Positions 61,501 through 64,000 of a stretch of DNA of 64,000 nt are shown here, in pieces (the stretch's first letter is position 1; every line of letters begins with the position of its first letter). This stretch comes from JAVVSR01 sp036654095. GTDB lineage: Bacteria; Bacillota; Clostridia; Christensenellales; CAG-917. The stretch is taken from contig JAVVSR010000008.1 in the NCBI GenBank assembly GCA_036654095.1, positions 1 to 64,000 of the forward strand. Reading direction: 5' to 3'. The notes below the pieces were generated by a model. It was not told the origin of the DNA, did no database searches, and saw nothing but the letters and a program-made list of their open reading frames with translations. The position numbers and the translations under genes were made by a program.

Positions 61501-61683
61501 ATAATAAATATGTCAAAAACAAATATTACAAAAACAATATGTAAAAACCAAATATTTCAAAATAAATATGTCAAAAACAAATATGTAAAAAACAATATGT
61601 AAAAAACAAATTTGACAAAAACAAATATAACAAAACAAATATTACAAAATAAATATAACAAAACAAATATAACAAAACATAAA
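61501..61683 (+). repeat. Low-complexity (A)ACAAATATnnCAAAA array
   Basis: About twelve degenerate units of 12-18 bases made of A, C and T run up to the end of the leftward COG2426 gene. On the plus strand there is almost no G. It forms the remainder of the 540-base spacer. Confidence 0.8.
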
Positions 61684-61700
61684 TAAGTAGCTTAATTAAA

Positions 61701-62387
61701 CTACTTACTTTTTATATCAGTTTCGTTATTTTCAATATCTTTTTCAGCGGAAGTGTTGTTTGTTGAAAGCGATATCGATTTGCGTTTTTTAATTAGTTTA
61801 TATGCCAATATCCCGAAAACAACGGGAACTAATGCCATAAACACCGCTAATACTATATAACTTTTATCGCCCAATACTAATGATAGCAACAGCACAAGGC
61901 CACCAGCTGTTAAATTGCCTATTGTAATTGTTAAAAAAGATTTTAATGGATTTAAATTCATAAAAACAGCAATGGCGGTACCTGTCCAAAAACCAGTTAA
62001 AGGCAGCGGCGCGGCTACAAATAAGTATAACGCTAAATATTTTAAAGCCAAATTGCTTTTTTGCGATACAATAGCTCCGTTTTCAACTTTTTGCGCTCGC
62101 TCGAAAAAATAAGTGTTCAATGAACGTCCAAAGTTGCCAAGTTTTTCAGATTTGCACAGCCAAAATATAACTTTTTTAAGAAAAATAAGTATTATAGGCA
62201 CAACGATTAGCCCCGCTAAGCAGGCGGAAAAGTAACTTGCCGTTGGTGACATTCCCAAACTTAAGCCAAGTGGAATACCGCCTCGCACTTCGACAACAGG
62301 AAGCATTGATGTAAACAAAACCGCTAAAAATCGCGAATGAAACAAATTTTCTAAAAACTCTGCAAACTGCATTATTATATTTGCCAT
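61701..62387 (-). CDS. COG2426 small multidrug-export-like membrane protein
   Basis: The 228-residue product has about five hydrophobic helices and the family signature LPVVEVRGGIPLGLSLGMSP (about residues 30-49). The C-terminus is charged and Ser/Asn-rich. AAGGAA precedes the ATG at 62387. The family name comes from early annotation; export of drugs has not been shown for most members. Single gene. Confidence 0.85.
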   Translation of the reverse strand: MANIIMQFAEFLENLFHSRFLAVLFTSMLPVVEVRGGIPLGLSLGMSPTASYFSACLAGLIVVPIILIFLKKVIFWLCKSEKLGNFGRSLNTYFFERAQKVENGAIVSQKSNLALKYLALYLFVAAPLPLTGFWTGTAIAVFMNLNPLKSFLTITIGNLTAGGLVLLLSLVLGDKSYIVLAVFMALVPVVFGILAYKLIKKRKSISLSTNNTSAEKDIENNETDIKSK

Positions 62388-62620
62388 ATAAATTCCTTAA
62401 TCAACGATATCAAATTTTTTATTGTATATTAGCAATATTGATGCGCAAAATAACATCATTATGTATATTTTACCATTACGTGGAAAATATTACATAGGTA
62501 TTAACTTTATTAGTGTTGCGACAATATTAGCATATGCGTGGTGATGTGTCAACTAATACGATATTATTGTAAATAATGCGCATAAAATAAAATTATAGTC
62601 GAAAATTATGGAGGTTAATT

Positions 62621-62731
62621 ATGGAAGACAGGTGTATATGTTGTGGCGCGGTAGTTCCCGAGGGGAGAATGATTTGTCAAGCTTGCGAAACATATAAAAC
62701 AAAAAATTTAATAAATGTAATTTTAGAATAG
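62621..62731 (+). CDS. Zinc-ribbon microprotein, 36 residues
   Basis: ATG 62621 lies six bases after TGGAGGTT. The product begins MEDRCICCGAVVPEGRMIC and contains CxxC (C5-C8 or C7-C8) and C19-x-x-C22, a zinc-ribbon knuckle pair, followed by a short basic helix. Similar tiny ribbon proteins are frequent in clostridia and their phages. It is below the size usually called by gene finders. Function unknown. Confidence 0.75.
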   Translation: MEDRCICCGAVVPEGRMICQACETYKTKNLINVILE

Positions 62732-63239
62732 TTTAATGATTGGTTAGTAAATATTTTGTAAACTATATTAAATAATAATATAAACATAAGTTTAGACTTT
62801 AAAAATGATTGATAAAGTTATCGCTATGTAATTTAAAAATAATTGTGTTGAAATAATTATATATATGTGTTGTTAAAGTAAAATTATATAGTTATCACGT
62901 ATGAAGTAAGAATGTGTATTTTTGCTAAAATTGTCGAATTTATGCTTGCCTAAGTTTTTATAATATGCTATCATATTTAAAATTACTGATAGACGTTTTG
63001 GGGCTAGTTTTTTTTAAATTTAAGCGACTGATATTTTAATATGTTTTTGTTAAGCTACTATAAAAATTATTAAATTTTTTAGTGTAAATGGCAAATTGAG
63101 TTTGCTTTCTTAACTTTTAATGCAAATTATCATAACGGCAAAATAACTTATTTTTTATGCCGTATGGTACATTGAAACATAATTTAATTTAAAAGGTCGT
63201 CTACTTTAATTTAATTCAAATTTTTTTGATATAGTTTTA

Positions 63240-63490
63240 TTAAGTAATTTTATTGTACCCGCTTACTCGTGACTTGTTCAATGTGCGCATGTTGTTTGCA
63301 ACTGGAATTTTGTTTTAACATCGCACCCACTATCTTTGGTATGACTTCAGTTAAGTAATTTTATCGCTAATTTTAACTGATTGCTGTTGCCAAATAGGCT
63401 ATTCGGTTAGCTTCTTTTATGTAGGTTTAGCTATTTGATTGTTTCGTTATTTTGTTCAGCGTAACACGATAATTGCTTGAGGTTTATTTT
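63240..63490 (+). promoter_or_regulatory. Structured 5' leader of the CapD-like gene, candidate cis-regulatory RNA
   Basis: Three long-range hairpins lie in series: GTGCG(C)ATGTT 63283-63293 with AACATCGCAC 63317-63326; CAGTTAA 63348-63354 with TTAACTG 63373-63379; CAAATA(G)GCT 63391-63400 with AGCTATTTG 63429-63437. A 14-base direct repeat TTAAGTAATTTTAT occurs at 63240-63253 and 63351-63364. GC content and structure stand out from the AT-rich spacer 62732-63239, which holds no gene. It matches no riboswitch consensus I know. Confidence 0.45.
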
Positions 63491-63492
63491 TT

Positions 63493-64000
63493 ATGAGCGA
63501 AATTGTAAAAAAAATATATAAGTCAACTAAAAAGGAACGCTTTAGTCTGCTGGACTATATAATTGTAGTCGGTAGCAGTATATTGTTGCTTTTCGTTTTT
63601 GACCAATATAAGTTATTAAGCGTACCTGTGTTACATTATTATACAATTCCAATGGTCACGGTAATTTACTATTTAATTTTCCAAATTTGTTTAAAACTTC
63701 ATCGCACTATGTGGGAATACGCTATATCGCGAAACTTTTTTAAATTGGCAATAGCTGTTTTTTTAACTACGGCCTTTTCATACGCGTCGATTGAAGTCGT
63801 TTTAAGAATAGAACCAACAACATATTTAAGCTATTATATATCATTTTTCTTTGTGTGCTACACCTTGCTAATTTTATTGCGTTTTTGGGCTTTATATATT
63901 TTTGCCGAGGGTCACCGCAGGAAAAATAAGCGCGCTAGCGGAAATGAAAATAATACTATGATTATTGGCGCAGGTTGGACTGGCAGCACCATTGCCAAGG
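63493..64000 (+). CDS. FlaA1/CapD-type nucleotide-sugar epimerase/dehydratase, 3' end beyond window
   Basis: The visible 169 residues include four membrane helices (about residues 16-36, 50-68, 82-100, 110-134), a basic stretch and then the start of a Rossmann domain, MIIGAGWTGSTIAK. This is the layout of membrane-bound polysaccharide biosynthesis proteins of the CapD/FlaA1/PglF group, which make the first modified UDP-sugar for capsule or glycan. GAGG lies about ten bases before the ATG. The frame is open to the end of the window. Confidence 0.88.
   Translation, partial: MSEIVKKIYKSTKKERFSLLDYIIVVGSSILLLFVFDQYKLLSVPVLHYYTIPMVTVIYYLIFQICLKLHRTMWEYAISRNFFKLAIAVFLTTAFSYASIEVVLRIEPTTYLSYYISFFFVCYTLLILLRFWALYIFAEGHRRKNKRASGNENNTMIIGAGWTGSTIAK

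Noticed and set aside
61501..61683. CRISPR-like repeats
   Set aside because: Units are degenerate, 12-18 bases, without constant repeats and unique spacers, and no cas gene is present.

Overview
The window looks like a chromosomal segment of a low-GC, Gram-positive, strictly anaerobic bacterium, most likely an uncultured member of the Clostridia. The reasons are the Rnf ferredoxin:NAD+ oxidoreductase operon, a lysine riboswitch and a THF riboswitch of clostridial type, the alpha2-type glycyl-tRNA synthetase, several lipoproteins with a diacylglyceryl-Cys lipobox and no outer-membrane genes, and strong AGGAGG ribosome binding sites. Species cannot be named from the sequence alone.

Region 1-7.3 kb is accessory. 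It holds a small lipoprotein, a 1616-residue exported protein with a Gly/Asn-rich GGNGGN tail, several tiny ORFs, four degenerate copies of a leader-like repeat, and a solitary integrase core-binding domain lying directly 3' of a tRNA-Ser(CGA) gene. This resembles the remnant of an element integrated at a tRNA gene.

From 7.4 to 24.2 kb the window is ordinary chromosome. It has an EFR1-type flavodoxin/ferredoxin protein, a Gfo/Idh/MocA oxidoreductase, and a leftward lysine operon (asd-dapA-dapB-GNAT) behind a strong promoter, a lysine riboswitch and a terminator. In that operon DapB carries a C-terminal aspartokinase-like tandem ACT domain, which is the most striking fusion here. Then follow a membrane protein-methyltransferase-Hsp33-TPR cluster, a HEAT-like protein, a YkvI-like permease, guaB, and an hflX whose N-terminus carries an intact JAMM metalloprotease signature.

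From 24.5 to 44.7 kb: an XRE regulator, glyQS, a 100-residue protein with 26 cysteines, a BspA-like leucine-rich-repeat lipoprotein, a TspO-like protein, coaX-hom, an acyl-CoA synthetase, two winged-helix/TM-like small proteins leading into uvrB-uvrA, a repeat-bearing lipoprotein, a DUF421/DUF4363 pair, a THF-riboswitch-controlled folate ECF S component, and a LysM protein coupled to a MOP-type flippase that appears to start with AUA.

From 45 to 64 kb: a 1260-residue lipoprotein with a second, C-terminal membrane anchor, two half-size TauE/SafE proteins, the complete rnfCDGEAB operon, ppx-maf-mreB as overlapping genes, an orphan ParA-like ATPase, a NahK-like sugar kinase, repeat-rich intergenic DNA, a COG2426 membrane protein, a 36-residue zinc-ribbon microprotein, a structured untranslated leader, and the start of a FlaA1/CapD-type polysaccharide epimerase cut off by the window end.
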